Assembly: GCF_001598375.1 (NCBI RefSeq)
Contig: NZ_BCYV01000009.1
Span: forward strand, 186,001 to 250,000
Source: Novosphingobium capsulatum NBRC 12533
GTDB lineage: Bacteria > Pseudomonadota > Alphaproteobacteria > Sphingomonadales > Sphingomonadaceae
Reading direction: 5' to 3'
DNA: 64,000 bases
Every line of letters begins with the position of its first letter. The stretch's first letter is position 1. Positions 1-9,233 of this stretch are shown one piece after another. Under the pieces are notes generated by a model. The model did not search any database and had not been told where the DNA came from. It saw only the letters and a program-made list of their open reading frames with translations. Position numbers and translations under genes: made by a program.

Positions 1-798
1 CGCCCAGCCAAACCCGTGCCAATCGGCAAAGCTGCCACGCCCAGCCACGCGCAGATGCACATCGCGGCGAAGGCCGGAAAGCCCGGCGAGCAGGCCATCG
101 CGCGGCGCATCATAGATGCCACCCAGTTCGAAGCGATCACGATCGGGCTGGCTATCGAGATGCAGCACCAGGCGATCGCGCCCGCCGAGCTTGCCGGTAA
201 CATCAACCAGCGCGCGACCGTTGCGGATATCGGCGCGCGCCTGCACGTCGATGTGGCGGCGATCGCCGACAATGCCCTTGGCGATCGTCAGGTCGTCCAG
301 CGCAAAGCGATCGATGCGGATGTTGAAATCGGGCAGGATCGGCGCGTTGGGATCGCCCGGGTTCATCTTGGGCGTGCGCCACAACGTGCCGTGGTGGAAC
401 ACCAGCGTGCGGATATCGAGGCCGCTGTGCAGCCAAGACAGCGGGCGCCAGTCCAGCTCCACCTCAGGCACGGTCATGAAGCGGCCGTGCGGATCGCTGA
501 TCACCACATCGCGCAGGGTGGAGGCGCCGAACAGCGAGCCATCGATCCGCCCGATCTTGACGCGCAGGCCCGATCCCGGCGTGACCTGGGCAATGCGATC
601 GATGACGAAGCGATGCCCGATCGCCGAATCGAGGATCAGGAACAGCACGCCAAGGCCCGCTGCCAGAAGCAGCAGGCCCGTGGCCAGTCGCCGGGCCCAG
701 CGGGCGGCAAAGCCGGGCTGGCGCGGCGTGGCGCGGGCCGGAACAGGGGCAGGCGCGGGTGCGCCGGCCGCGCCGGTATCTTCCGTTTCCTGCACCAT
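1..798 (-). CDS. tamB: Translocation/assembly module inner-membrane protein TamB, N-terminal part (gene runs off the window)
   Basis: Only the first 266 codons are in the window and the frame is open to base 1. The protein starts with a proline/alanine-rich cytoplasmic tail, then one membrane anchor at about residues 35-55 (RRLATGLLLLAAGLGVLFLI). The start of a periplasmic region rich in beta-strands follows, with DUF490-type features such as LRDVVISDPHGRF and LVDVTGKLGG. TamB spans the periplasm as a beta-groove and works with the Omp85 protein TamA in delivering proteins or lipids to the outer membrane. Its ATG overlaps the TGA of the upstream tamA as TGATG, so the two are translationally coupled in the usual tamA-tamB order. 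Identification rests on this order plus the N-terminal topology, because the C-terminal TamB domain is outside the window. Confidence 0.85.
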   Translation of the reverse strand, partial: MVQETEDTGAAGAPAPAPVPARATPRQPGFAARWARRLATGLLLLAAGLGVLFLILDSAIGHRFVIDRIAQVTPGSGLRVKIGRIDGSLFGASTLRDVVISDPHGRFMTVPEVELDWRPLSWLHSGLDIRTLVFHHGTLWRTPKMNPGDPNAPILPDFNIRIDRFALDDLTIAKGIVGDRRHIDVQARADIRNGRALVDVTGKLGGRDRLVLHLDSQPDRDRFELGGIYDAPRDGLLAGLSGLRRDVHLRVAGRGSFADWHGFGWA

Positions 799-3153
799 CA
801 GAAAGCCTGCCCCAGCGCGATATAGACCCCCAGGCGGCTGTCGCCCGGGCGCGGATTGATGGGCGTGCCCACGTCGATACGGATCGGGCCGAAGTTGGTC
901 TGATAACGCAGGCCCAACCCGGCGCCCAGGCGCATGCCCGAGAGCGTGGGCGTGGCATTGGTGCCCACCGTACCAGCATCAACGAACGGCACCAGGCCCA
1001 CGGCCCCGCCGAACAGCCCGGTCTTGACCCGCGCTTCCAGCGAGAATTCGGTCAGCGAGCGGCCGCCGGTCGGCTCTCCGGTAGCATCGAGCGGCCCCAC
1101 CCGCTGATAGGAATAGCCGCGCACCGAGGCGCCACCACCGGCGTAGAACCGCCGCGACGGCGCGATGTTGTCAACCTGCGTGCCGACGATGGCCCCCAGC
1201 CGCGTCCGCGCCGCCAGGATTACCCGGCTGCTGATATGCTGGTACACGCTCGCATCGATCTGGGTTTTGACATAGCTCGACTTCGTGCCGTCGGTCGTGG
1301 AAAGTTCCGGCGAAACCCGCAGCGACAGGCGCCAGCCCTTGGTGGGATCGAGCAGATTGTCGCTGGCATCATAGGCGCCGCGCAAAGGCAGTGCGGCGAT
1401 GAAATAGGTGGTGCGCGGCGTGGTGCTGGTGGTTTCCTGCGTGCCGATCAGCTGGATGCCGAACGAATAGGTCCACGGCTTCTGGAAGATCAGCGTGGAT
1501 TGCTTTTCCAGGGCTGGCCGTGGCCGACAGCGTGTTGGCGTCATAGGCCCGAACCTGGATCGTCTGGGCATAGAGATCGGCCGTGAGGACCTGGTCGCGC
1601 TCGTGGAAATTGTTGCGGCGGAACGTGAAGCCGGCGAGTTGCTCCTGCGTGCCGAGCACGCCGCGGAAACGGATCATCCCTTCGGGCGGGAAGAAGTTGC
1701 GGTGTTCCCAGCTGCCTTCCAGCCGCGCGCCTTCCCCGCTGGAATAACCGATCAGGCCCGCAAGCGTGCGCTGCGGCGCCTTGGTCAGATCAACATCCAC
1801 GTCGACCACGCCCGGCTGGCCGTTGGTGGGCGGGGTCACTTCGCGGGCCTTGACCGTGGCGGTGGACACCAGGCTGGTGGCAAGAATGCCCTCGCGCAGA
1901 TCGTCCATATCGCTGCGCTGGTACATGTCGCCGGGCCGGAAGCGGGCAATGCGTTCCAGGTGGCGGGAGCTGAGATAGGCCGGCAGGTTGCTGTTGACGT
2001 GGCCAAAGCGATACTTGCCGCCAGTGGTGACCGGCAGGTTGAGATCGCCGGTGCGCGGTTCGTGGTCGATTACCAGATCGGGTTCGCCCACGGTGGCAAA
2101 GGCATAGCCACGTTCGCCCATTTCCTTGTTGAGGCTGTCCTTTTCCGTCAGTATCTTGTCAGAATTGATCGGATCGCCAACATTGAGGTGGAACGCGGCG
2201 CGCAGATCCTGGGCGTCGCTGGCGGCCTGGATATCGCCCAGCGCGATATGGGCAAAACGGTATTGCGGGCCGGGCTGGACATCAAACCGTACCACGGCCT
2301 TGGCCAGGCTCGCCTGGCGCCGTGCCCGCGCCTCTTCGGCGGTTTCCGCCTTGGCCGGGGTGGCGCCCGCGCCGGTAGCGGCCGAATTGGGTGCCGGCGT
2401 GGTCGTCGGGCGCTCGATCGTCTGGATCACGTCGGGATCGTAATAGCCATAGACGCGCAGTATCTGTTGCAGCAGATCAGCATCGCTCTTGGCGCGCCGG
2501 GTCAACTGCGCCAGGTTGTCTTCATCATCCTTGAGCGTGGCGAGCGCGGACAGCCCCTTGAAACGGGCAACGATGGCATCGCGATCGGGCAGTGTGACAT
2601 CAGGCGGGAACGCCAGTTCCACCTGGTTGGCCACATGCACCAGCGTTGCGTTGGCGATGCGCAGCCCTTGCGCCGAATCATCGGTTTCCAGCGCCACGCC
2701 GGCGGCCTTGGCCTGTTCCTGGGCATCGGCGATGTCGGGATCGGGGCTCAGCGGCTCGATCGCGGGGAGATCGGCCTTGTCCGGCCATTCCAGGGTGATG
2801 CCCGGCATGGGCGGCAGGGCCGGCAGCGGATCGGGGCTGATCAGCGTGGAAACATCGGGCACAGTGGTGTGCGCCGCATCGGTATCGCGCGCCCATGCCT
2901 GCGGGTTGTCGATCGCCGAATCCGGGATCAGCGCCTCGAGCGCGGGATCGGCATTGCGCGACTGGCCCAGCGCCGGCAGCGGACCGAGCGTTGCACCCAG
3001 GCCCAGCCCAAGCGTGGCCAGAGCCCGCGCCAGGCCTGACAGGCAGAAGATGTCAGAGCGGAGGGAAACCTTCGGCCAGGCCAGTGCCGACCACCCTTGC
3101 CGCGCCGTGGCCCACCGGCTGGGACGCCAGTTCAGGCTTGGCCGGCATGGCAT
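798..3153 (-). pseudogene. tamA: Outer-membrane translocation module TamA (Omp85/BamA family), reading frame broken by a 1-bp shift
   Basis: The upstream part carries an alanine/leucine-rich signal-like stretch (LARALATLGLGLGATLG), a linker and POTRA-like repeats. The C-terminal part is an Omp85 beta-barrel ending in aromatic-terminated strands (LGVYIALGQAF). The two parts lie in different frames. The first reads ...ANTLSATASPGKAIH and then runs into nonsense, and the second picks up at LEKQSTLIFQKPW. Removing one base from the GGG at 1511-1513 (CCC on the coding strand) gives a continuous ...TLSATASLEKQSTLIF... of about 750 residues, normal for TamA. This may be a true frameshift or a consensus error in a short homopolymer. 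The start is also unclear: the only ATG in frame is at 3153, inside bpt, and no ATG, GTG or TTG lies between the bpt stop and the signal-like stretch. TamA forms the outer-membrane half of the TamAB module. Confidence 0.8.
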
Positions 3154-3934
3154 TGCCCCCATCGCTGCGGCCAAGACGGTCAATCGCATCTGCCTGGGCA
3201 TCGGGCTCAAAGGCGTGCCAGCCATCCCGGCCCAATCGCTCCATCGGGCGATAGCGAACCTTGTACTGCATCCGGGCCGATCCCTCGACCCAATAGCCGA
3301 GGTAGACGTAGGGCAGGCCAATCCTCTGTGCGTGGAGGATGTGATCGAGAATGATGAAGTTTCCAAGCCCGCCGCGCGTTTCGTGATGTGGATCGTAAAA
3401 ACTGTAGACCATCGAGAGCCCATCACCCTGCTGATCGGTCAGGCAGGCCCCCACCAGTTTGCCCGGGCTGCCATCGGCAGTGGGCTCCCTGTATTCAATC
3501 ACATAACTTTTCACCGACGTATGTTCCACCATGTCCGCGAAATCGATTTCGTCCATGGTCGCCATGCCGCCACCCGGATGACGGGCAGCTAGGTAACGCC
3601 GCAAGAGGTCGAATTGTTCCGCAGTGGACCACGGTTTGCATGCGGTGACAACCAGATCGCCGTTGCGACGCAGATCGCGGCGTTGCGTGGCCGAAGGGCG
3701 GAACGCGCCAGCCACCACCCGCACCGAAACGCACGCGGTGCATTCAATGCATGAAGGACGATAGGCCACGGTCTGGCTGCGACGAAAACCGATCCGGCTC
3801 AACGCGTCGTTGAGTTCTTCGGCGCCCGGCCCCTTCAGCTCGGTAAACACCTTCCGCTCCTGCCGATCGGGCAGATAGGGGCAAGGCGCCGGGCTGGTGA
3901 CGAAAAAGCGGGGAAAACGGACAGGCGCAGTCAC
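3053..3934 (-). CDS. bpt: Aspartate/glutamate leucyltransferase (bacterial N-end rule arginyltransferase family)
   Basis: Bpt transfers leucine from Leu-tRNA to proteins starting with Asp or Glu, marking them for ClpS/ClpAP degradation in the cytoplasm. The cysteine cluster typical of this family is present near residue 60 ([13 protein letters not shown]), as is the C-terminal acyltransferase core ([34 protein letters not shown]). I chose the GTG at 3934, giving 293 residues, because AAGGAA lies about 12 bases upstream and the protein then begins [13 protein letters not shown] as in relatives. The open frame continues to 4051 but the extra residues look non-coding. The last 35 or so residues are low-complexity and extend past the family core, and this 3' end overlaps the possible tamA start. 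Confidence 0.9.
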   Translation of the reverse strand: MTAPVRFPRFFVTSPAPCPYLPDRQERKVFTELKGPGAEELNDALSRIGFRRSQTVAYRPSCIECTACVSVRVVAGAFRPSATQRRDLRRNGDLVVTACKPWSTAEQFDLLRRYLAARHPGGGMATMDEIDFADMVEHTSVKSYVIEYREPTADGSPGKLVGACLTDQQGDGLSMVYSFYDPHHETRGGLGNFIILDHILHAQRIGLPYVYLGYWVEGSARMQYKVRYRPMERLGRDGWHAFEPDAQADAIDRLGRSDGGNAMPAKPELASQPVGHGAARVVGTGLAEGFPPL

Positions 3935-4147
3935 AGCCAGAGCAGTTCCTTGTCGCTGGCCGGCCCATCCGGCGCGCGTCGTGCCCATCACCGTGCCCCG
4001 GCATGGCCCTGGGTTAAAGCATGTTAACCACGAAATCCGCTCCGCCGACAAGCCTGCCCGGTCATTTCGGAGTGTATTTCCATGCCGCCGCGCGATCCCG
4101 TGCCATGGCAGGACACCCTGCCCGGCACGGGTTAACGGATCAGCGCG

Positions 4148-5401
4148 TCACGCCAGTTCCACCTGGGTCACGTCATAGCCACGGTTGCGCAGCGCGCGCA
4201 CCAGGAGATCGATCTGCTCGCGGTTGCGCGCCTCGCACTCGATCTCCGCGGTCAGGCCCTTGGCCGGCAGCGAGGTGAAGATGCGCTGGTGCCACACCTC
4301 CAGGATGTTGACCTGGTGGCGGTTGAACTCTTCCACCACGCTGTAGAGCGCACCAGGACGATCCTGCAGCACAATGCGCAGCCGCCCGAGCCGGCCCGAG
4401 CGCGCCAGATCGCGCAGCAGCACGTTGGCCAGCAGACGCGTATCGATATTGCCGCCGGTCAGCACGATGCCCACCTTGCGCCCTTCGAACATGGCGCGGT
4501 TGGCAATCACGGCGGCAAGGCCAGCAGCGCCCGCCCCTTCGACCACGGTCTTTTCGATCTGCAGCAGCAGCGCGACGGCGGATTCGAGCGCGGCTTCATC
4601 GACCAGCACGATATCGTCCACCAGCGTCGCCAGCACGGCCGAGGTGAACGCCCCTGGCTCCTTGACGGCGATGCCTTCGGCCAGGGTATCCCCGCCACAC
4701 GGCAGGCTCTGATGCTTGAGCTTGTCGTACATCGAGGGAAACAGCTTTGCCTGCACACCGACCAAGCCGATGCCCGGCTTCATCGCGCGCGCGGCGGTGC
4801 CCATGCCGGTAAGCAGCCCGCCCCCACCGATCGGCACGGCCAGCATGTCGATCTCGGGAACGTCGGTGAGCATTTCGAGCGCCACGGTGCCCTGCCCGGC
4901 CGCGACGGCGGGATCATCGAACGGATGCACGAACGTCAGCCCGCGCTCCGCCTCCAGCAGGCGAGCATGGGCATAGGCTTCGTCGAACGTTTCGCCTTCA
5001 AGCACGACGTTGCCGCCCACGCTTTCGGTCTGCATGATCTTCACCGCCGGCGTGGTGCGCGGCATCACGATCGTGACCGGCACGCCAAGCCGCGTGCCGT
5101 GATACGACAGGCCCTGGGCATGGTTGCCGGCCGAGGCCGCGATCACCCCGCGCGAGCGCTGTTCTTCGGTCAGCAGGAGAAGGGCATTGAGAGCGCCGCG
5201 TTCCTTGTAGGCGGCGGTGAATTGCAGGTTTTCGAACTTGAGATAGATTTCTGCGCCGGTGATCCGGCTCAGCGTCTGGCTATGCAGCGTGGGGGTGCGC
5301 ACCACCTTGCCCATAATTCGCCCGGCCGCCGCGTGAACGTCGGCAAGGGACAGCAGGGCATGCGCCGGCTGTTGGGCGAGCTTGTGGACAAGGTTTTCCA
5401 T
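4148..5401 (-). CDS. ilvA: Threonine ammonia-lyase (threonine dehydratase) with C-terminal ACT domain
   Basis: This PLP enzyme deaminates threonine to 2-oxobutyrate and ammonia, the first step to isoleucine, or threonine catabolism in the TdcB branch. It is a 417-residue cytoplasmic protein. The PLP lysine lies in FTAAYKERGALNAL (about residue 60), the phosphate-binding glycine loop is VPIGGGGLLTGMG, and an ACT domain fills the last 75 or so residues (LRIVLQDRPGALYSVVEEF), implying control by an amino-acid ligand. The single ACT domain and short length fit the TdcB-like rather than the long two-ACT IlvA form. The ATG at 5401 is preceded by AGGGGG at 9 bases, and that ribosome-binding site is part of a hairpin (separate entry). 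The gene diverges from the oxidoreductase gene starting at 5512. Confidence 0.9.
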   Translation of the reverse strand: MENLVHKLAQQPAHALLSLADVHAAAGRIMGKVVRTPTLHSQTLSRITGAEIYLKFENLQFTAAYKERGALNALLLLTEEQRSRGVIAASAGNHAQGLSYHGTRLGVPVTIVMPRTTPAVKIMQTESVGGNVVLEGETFDEAYAHARLLEAERGLTFVHPFDDPAVAAGQGTVALEMLTDVPEIDMLAVPIGGGGLLTGMGTAARAMKPGIGLVGVQAKLFPSMYDKLKHQSLPCGGDTLAEGIAVKEPGAFTSAVLATLVDDIVLVDEAALESAVALLLQIEKTVVEGAGAAGLAAVIANRAMFEGRKVGIVLTGGNIDTRLLANVLLRDLARSGRLGRLRIVLQDRPGALYSVVEEFNRHQVNILEVWHQRIFTSLPAKGLTAEIECEARNREQIDLLVRALRNRGYDVTQVELA

Positions 5402-5410
5402 AGTGAGCCA

Positions 5411-5429
5411 CCCCCTAATGCAAAGGGGG
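5411..5429 (-). promoter_or_regulatory. Hairpin that pairs the ribosome-binding site of ilvA
   Basis: On the coding strand the leader reads CCCCC-TTTGCATT-AGGGGG. The 3' arm AGGGGG is the only good Shine-Dalgarno sequence for the ATG at 5401, and the 5' arm can pair with it fully (6 bp with a U-A closing pair, 7-base loop). If it forms in the mRNA it would limit translation initiation. The pairing is visible in the sequence; a regulatory role is inferred. Confidence 0.45.
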
Positions 5430-5511
5430 CAGCAAAGAAACCGTTTCCGCATCCCGCGATGCGCCCCAAGGGAGGGCTGGCACACCGGCGCAAAGCGGCT
5501 AAACAGCGGGC

Positions 5512-6414
5512 ATGACCGAACCACTCACCATCGCATGCATCGGCCTTGGCACCATGGGCGGGCCGATCGCCCGCCATCTGGGCCAGGCCGGCCACCGCCT
5601 GACCATCTTCAACCGCAGCGATGCCCGGCGCGAGGCCTGGATGGCGGCCAATCCGGGCCTGGCCACGCGCGTTGCCGCCAGCCCGGCCGAAGCGGCCGAC
5701 GGCGCCGATGCGGTGATCACCTGCGTGGGCAACGATGATGACCTCGCCGATGTGGTGCTCAGCCCGCAGGGCGCCTTTGCCACGCTGCGCCCCGGCGCCG
5801 TACTGATCGACCACACCACGGTTTCGGCGCGCATCGCCCGGCAGATTGCCGTGGAAGGCCGCGACAAGGAAATCCTGTGTGTGGATGCGCCGGTTACCGG
5901 CGGCCAATCCGGCGCGGAAAGCGGCACCCTGTCGATCATGTGCGGCGGCAGCGACATGGCGATCGCAGCAGCCCGGCCGATCCTGTCGGCCTATGCCAAG
6001 CGCGTGGTCCACGTGGGCAAATCGGGCGCGGGGCAAACCACCAAGATGGTCAACCAGATGTGCCTGGCCGCCACGATCGCCGGCCTTTCCGAAGCCATGC
6101 GCTTTGCCCAGGCCGCGCATCTTGACCTTGCCAAAGTGTTCGAGGCGATTTCGGGCGGCGCTGCGCAATCGTGGCAGATGGACAACCGCTGGGACACCAT
6201 GGCCGCCGATTCCTTTGACTTCGGCTTTGCCGTGGACTGGATGCGCAAGGACCTGGGCCTGGCGATCGAGGAAGCACGTGGCCTGGGCGCCAGCGTGCCG
6301 ACCACCGCGCTGATCGACCAGTTCTATGCCGAAGTGCAGGCGCTGGGCGCCGGCCGCCAGGACACCAGCGCGCTGATTCGCCGCCTGCCGCTGCGTGGCC
6401 AGAAGCCGGCATGA
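5512..6414 (+). CDS. NAD(P)-dependent oxidoreductase of the 3-hydroxyisobutyrate dehydrogenase family
   Basis: A 300-residue cytoplasmic enzyme of the beta-hydroxyacid dehydrogenase family. It has an N-terminal Rossmann fold with GLGTMGGPIARHL at residues 11-23, the substrate-binding DAPVTGGQSGAESG motif near residue 125, and the catalytic lysine in GKSGAGQTTKMVNQ near residue 175. A C-terminal helical domain follows. Such enzymes reduce small semialdehydes (3-hydroxyisobutyrate, tartronate semialdehyde, succinate semialdehyde in the GLYR branch); the substrate cannot be told from sequence alone. An asparagine follows the DNA-binding-like first strand (FNRSDARR), which suggests NADP rather than NAD as cofactor. 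Its stop overlaps the start of the amidohydrolase gene as ATGA, so the two are co-translated and may share a pathway. Confidence 0.85.
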   Translation: MTEPLTIACIGLGTMGGPIARHLGQAGHRLTIFNRSDARREAWMAANPGLATRVAASPAEAADGADAVITCVGNDDDLADVVLSPQGAFATLRPGAVLIDHTTVSARIARQIAVEGRDKEILCVDAPVTGGQSGAESGTLSIMCGGSDMAIAAARPILSAYAKRVVHVGKSGAGQTTKMVNQMCLAATIAGLSEAMRFAQAAHLDLAKVFEAISGGAAQSWQMDNRWDTMAADSFDFGFAVDWMRKDLGLAIEEARGLGASVPTTALIDQFYAEVQALGAGRQDTSALIRRLPLRGQKPA

Positions 6415-8165
6415 TTAGCCTGCGTCCGGCGGCCCGCCCCGCCCTCATCGCTGCCCTGCTTGCCGCCGCAGCCCTGCCGGTTGCCGGGCATGCCGCGCAG
6501 GCACCCTCGACCGATACGCTGGTCGACAACGTCCACGGCGAAACGATCGGTGCCGATGGCCAGCCCGAACAGGTCATCGGCCTGCTGTTCGATCGGTCTG
6601 GCGTGATCCGCCAGGTTTTTCACCCTGGCGACAAGCTGCCCAAGAAGGGTTTTGGCTATCACATCGATGGCCAGGGCCAGGTGATCCTGCCCGGCCTGAT
6701 CGACGCGCACGTCCACGTGATGGAACTGGGCCTGGCTGCCCTTACGCTCGACCTGTCGTCAACCCGCACGCTGGCCGAGGCGCTCGACGCGATCCGCGCC
6801 TATGCCGCGCAGCATCCCGATCGCACCTGGATCACCGGTCGCGGCTGGAATCAGGAGCAATGGGGCCTGAAAGACAGCAGCGGGCACAGCCGCTACCCCA
6901 CGGCGGCCGAACTCGATTCGGTGGTGGGCGATCGACCGGTCTGGCTTGAGCGGGTCGATGGCCACGCCGGCTGGGCCAACAGCGCTGCGCTCAAGGCCGC
7001 CGGAATCACCGCCGCCACCAAGGCGCCCGATGGCGGCGCGATCGATCGCCGGCCCGATGGCACGCCCGCCGGCGTGCTGGTCGATGCGGCGATGGGCCTG
7101 TTGACGCCGCGCCTGCCCGCGCCGCGCGCCGCCGACCGCGATGCCGCGCTGGCCAAGGCGCAGTCGATCCTGTTCCAGCGCGGCGTGACGGCCGTGGCCG
7201 ACATGGGCACCAGCATCGAAGACTGGCAGGCCTTCCGCCGCGCCGGTGACAAGAACCAGCTCTATGTGCGGATCATGGCCTATGCCATGGGCACCGAGCA
7301 GATGGCCCTGATCGCCGGGGGTGAGCCGACGCCGTGGCTCTATGCCGACAGGCTGCGTATGGGCGGGGTCAAGCTGTTCATGGACGGCGCGCTCGGCTCG
7401 CGCGGGGCGTGGCTCAAGGCGCCCTATGCCGATGCGCCCAACACGCGCGGGTTGCCGCGCATGACCGATACCCAGCTTGGCAACCTGATGAGCCGGGCGG
7501 CGATGGACGGGTTCCAGGTGGCGGTCCATGCCATCGGCGACGCGGCCAATGCCGCCGTGCTGTCCAGCATCGAGGATCTTTCCGCCACCTACAAGGGTGA
7601 TCGCCGCTGGCGGGTGGAACATGCCCAGATCGTCGATCCGGCCGATATCGCCCGGTTTGGCCGCAATGGCGTGATCGCGTCGATGCAGCCGGTACACGAA
7701 ACATCCGATCGTGTAATGGCCGAAGCGCGCCTGGGGCTGCAGCGGCTGGCCGGGGCCTATGCCTGGCAATCGATCGCCAAGGCGGGCGCGCGGCTCGCGT
7801 TCGGTTCGGATGCACCGGTGGAAGCGCCCGATCCCTTTGCCGGGATCGCGGCTGCAATCAGCCGCGAGGGCCCGGATGGCCAACCGGCGGGTGGCTGGCA
7901 GCCTCAGGAAAAGGTGACTCCGGCCCAGGCACTGGCCGCCTATACCACCGGCGGCGCCTATGCCGGCTTTGCCGAGAGCCGCTTTGGCCGCCTGGCACCG
8001 GGCCTGCGCGCCGATTTCGTCCTGGTCGATACCGATCCGCTGACCGCCACGGCCGATGCCATCCGCCACACCCGCGTGCGCGAAACCTGGGTGGGTGGCG
8101 GCAAGGTGTGGCCGGACGACACCGAAAACGGCGCGGCCAAAAAGGATGGAAACCAAAAAGGCTGA
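6411..8165 (+). CDS. Exported amidohydrolase family 3 protein (YtcJ-like)
   Basis: A 584-residue metal-dependent hydrolase with a Sec signal peptide (residues 1-28, LIAALLAAAALPVAGHAA), so it probably acts in the periplasm. The metal-binding HxH is in GLIDAHVHVMELG near residue 100. Other family signatures are the KLFMDGALGSRGAWL segment, a histidine pair around AVHAIGDAAN and RVEHAQIV, and the aspartate in LAFGSDAPVEAPDP. YtcJ/N-substituted formamide deformylase relatives hydrolyse amide or formamide bonds, but substrates in this subfamily are mostly unknown. The ATG overlaps the stop of the upstream oxidoreductase by 4 bases. The last residues are lysine/asparagine-rich and lie outside the fold. 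Confidence 0.85.
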   Translation: MISLRPAARPALIAALLAAAALPVAGHAAQAPSTDTLVDNVHGETIGADGQPEQVIGLLFDRSGVIRQVFHPGDKLPKKGFGYHIDGQGQVILPGLIDAHVHVMELGLAALTLDLSSTRTLAEALDAIRAYAAQHPDRTWITGRGWNQEQWGLKDSSGHSRYPTAAELDSVVGDRPVWLERVDGHAGWANSAALKAAGITAATKAPDGGAIDRRPDGTPAGVLVDAAMGLLTPRLPAPRAADRDAALAKAQSILFQRGVTAVADMGTSIEDWQAFRRAGDKNQLYVRIMAYAMGTEQMALIAGGEPTPWLYADRLRMGGVKLFMDGALGSRGAWLKAPYADAPNTRGLPRMTDTQLGNLMSRAAMDGFQVAVHAIGDAANAAVLSSIEDLSATYKGDRRWRVEHAQIVDPADIARFGRNGVIASMQPVHETSDRVMAEARLGLQRLAGAYAWQSIAKAGARLAFGSDAPVEAPDPFAGIAAAISREGPDGQPAGGWQPQEKVTPAQALAAYTTGGAYAGFAESRFGRLAPGLRADFVLVDTDPLTATADAIRHTRVRETWVGGGKVWPDDTENGAAKKDGNQKG

Positions 8166-8324
8166 GAGCCGTTAGATGGCCCGACGCGGAAGGCCCCGGG
8201 TTCCCCCCTCATCCCGGCGCTGCGTTGCCAAGCCCTGACGGTGTTCTCCCCTCGCACCCGGGCACGGCCATGCGGGCAGCGGAAAAATTCGGCCGCGCAT
8301 GCAAATTCCCTCAAGACTGCGCAG

Positions 8325-8354
8325 GCGGTGGGGGCCAGTGATGGCCCCCACCGC
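8325..8354. terminator. Perfect 13-bp hairpin between the convergent amidohydrolase and tatC genes
   Basis: GCGGTGGGGGCCA and TGGCCCCCACCGC pair perfectly around a GTGA loop. It lies 10 bases past the tatC stop and about 160 bases past the amidohydrolase stop. No T-run follows on either strand, so it is either a weak intrinsic terminator or an RNA 3'-end stabiliser. The rest of 8166-8324 shows nothing recognisable. Confidence 0.5.
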
Positions 8355-8363
8355 ATAGCCATG

Positions 8364-9233
8364 TCAGGGCAGCAATTGCGTAGGATTGCCGCTGGCCTGC
8401 TGGGCCGCAGCGGCCGCATCAGCCGCCGCTTGGGCCGCTTCTGCCGCGGCTTCTTCGGCGGCCAGGCGGGCCTTTTCCTCGGCATCGGCCTTTTCGACAA
8501 AGCGCATCACGATCAGCGTGCCTTCGAACAGGATCAGCAACGGGATCGCCAGCATCAGCTGCGACACCACGTCAGGCGGGGTGATCAGCGCAGCCAGCGC
8601 CACGATGCCGACAATCACATAACGCCGCGCCTTGACCAGCGCATCGCGGCTGACGATGCCCGCGCGGTTGAGCAGCATCAGCAGCACCGGCAGCAGGAAC
8701 GACACGCCGAACGCCAGGATGAACTGCATCACCAGCGCGAGATATTCCTCGATCCCCGGCAATGCTTCTAGTTGCAGGCCGCCTTTGTTGCCCTGGAACC
8801 CGACGAACCATTTGAACGCCGTGGGCATGACCACGAAATAGGCCAAACTGGCGCCCATGCCGAACAGGATCGGCGTGGCGATCAGGAACGGCAGGAACGC
8901 GCGCTTTTCCCGGGCATAGAGCCCGGGCGCGACAAACGCCCAAAGCTGGTTGGCGACCACCGGGAAGCTGAGCAGGAAACCGGAAAACAGCGCCACTTTC
9001 AGATTCACGAAGAACGCCGAATAGAGCTTGGTATAGATCAGCCGGCCATGCCCGGCCGGAAACGCCAGGCTGAGCGGGTGGACCAGGATCGCCAGGATGG
9101 CGTCGACAAAGTAATAGCTGATCGCCGAGGTCAGCGCCAAGGCATAGACACAGCGCAACAGGCGGGTGCGCAACTCGATCAGGTGATCGAGCAGCGGGGC
9201 CTGGGTGTCATCGATATCGCGTATCTGGATCAC
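8364..9233 (-). CDS. tatC: Sec-independent protein translocase subunit TatC
   Basis: TatC is the multi-spanning inner-membrane core of the twin-arginine translocase and holds the signal-peptide receptor site. The 289-residue product has six hydrophobic segments and the family signatures LLDHLIELRTRLLRC near the N-terminus, FLSFPVVANQLWAFVAPGL and the FGMGASLAYFVVMPTAFKWF region. It starts with GTG at 9233, overlapping the tatB stop as GTGA. The last 50 residues form a cytoplasmic alanine-rich helical tail (EEKARLAAEEAAAEAAQAA), common in alphaproteobacterial TatC. It is the last gene of the argS-tatC run. Confidence 0.96.
   Translation of the reverse strand: MIQIRDIDDTQAPLLDHLIELRTRLLRCVYALALTSAISYYFVDAILAILVHPLSLAFPAGHGRLIYTKLYSAFFVNLKVALFSGFLLSFPVVANQLWAFVAPGLYAREKRAFLPFLIATPILFGMGASLAYFVVMPTAFKWFVGFQGNKGGLQLEALPGIEEYLALVMQFILAFGVSFLLPVLLMLLNRAGIVSRDALVKARRYVIVGIVALAALITPPDVVSQLMLAIPLLILFEGTLIVMRFVEKADAEEKARLAAEEAAAEAAQAAADAAAAAQQASGNPTQLLP

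Noticed and set aside
3154..3426. Possible extension of tamA upstream through bpt
   Set aside because: The extra residues overlap the Bpt coding region on the same strand in another frame and show no Omp85 or signal features.
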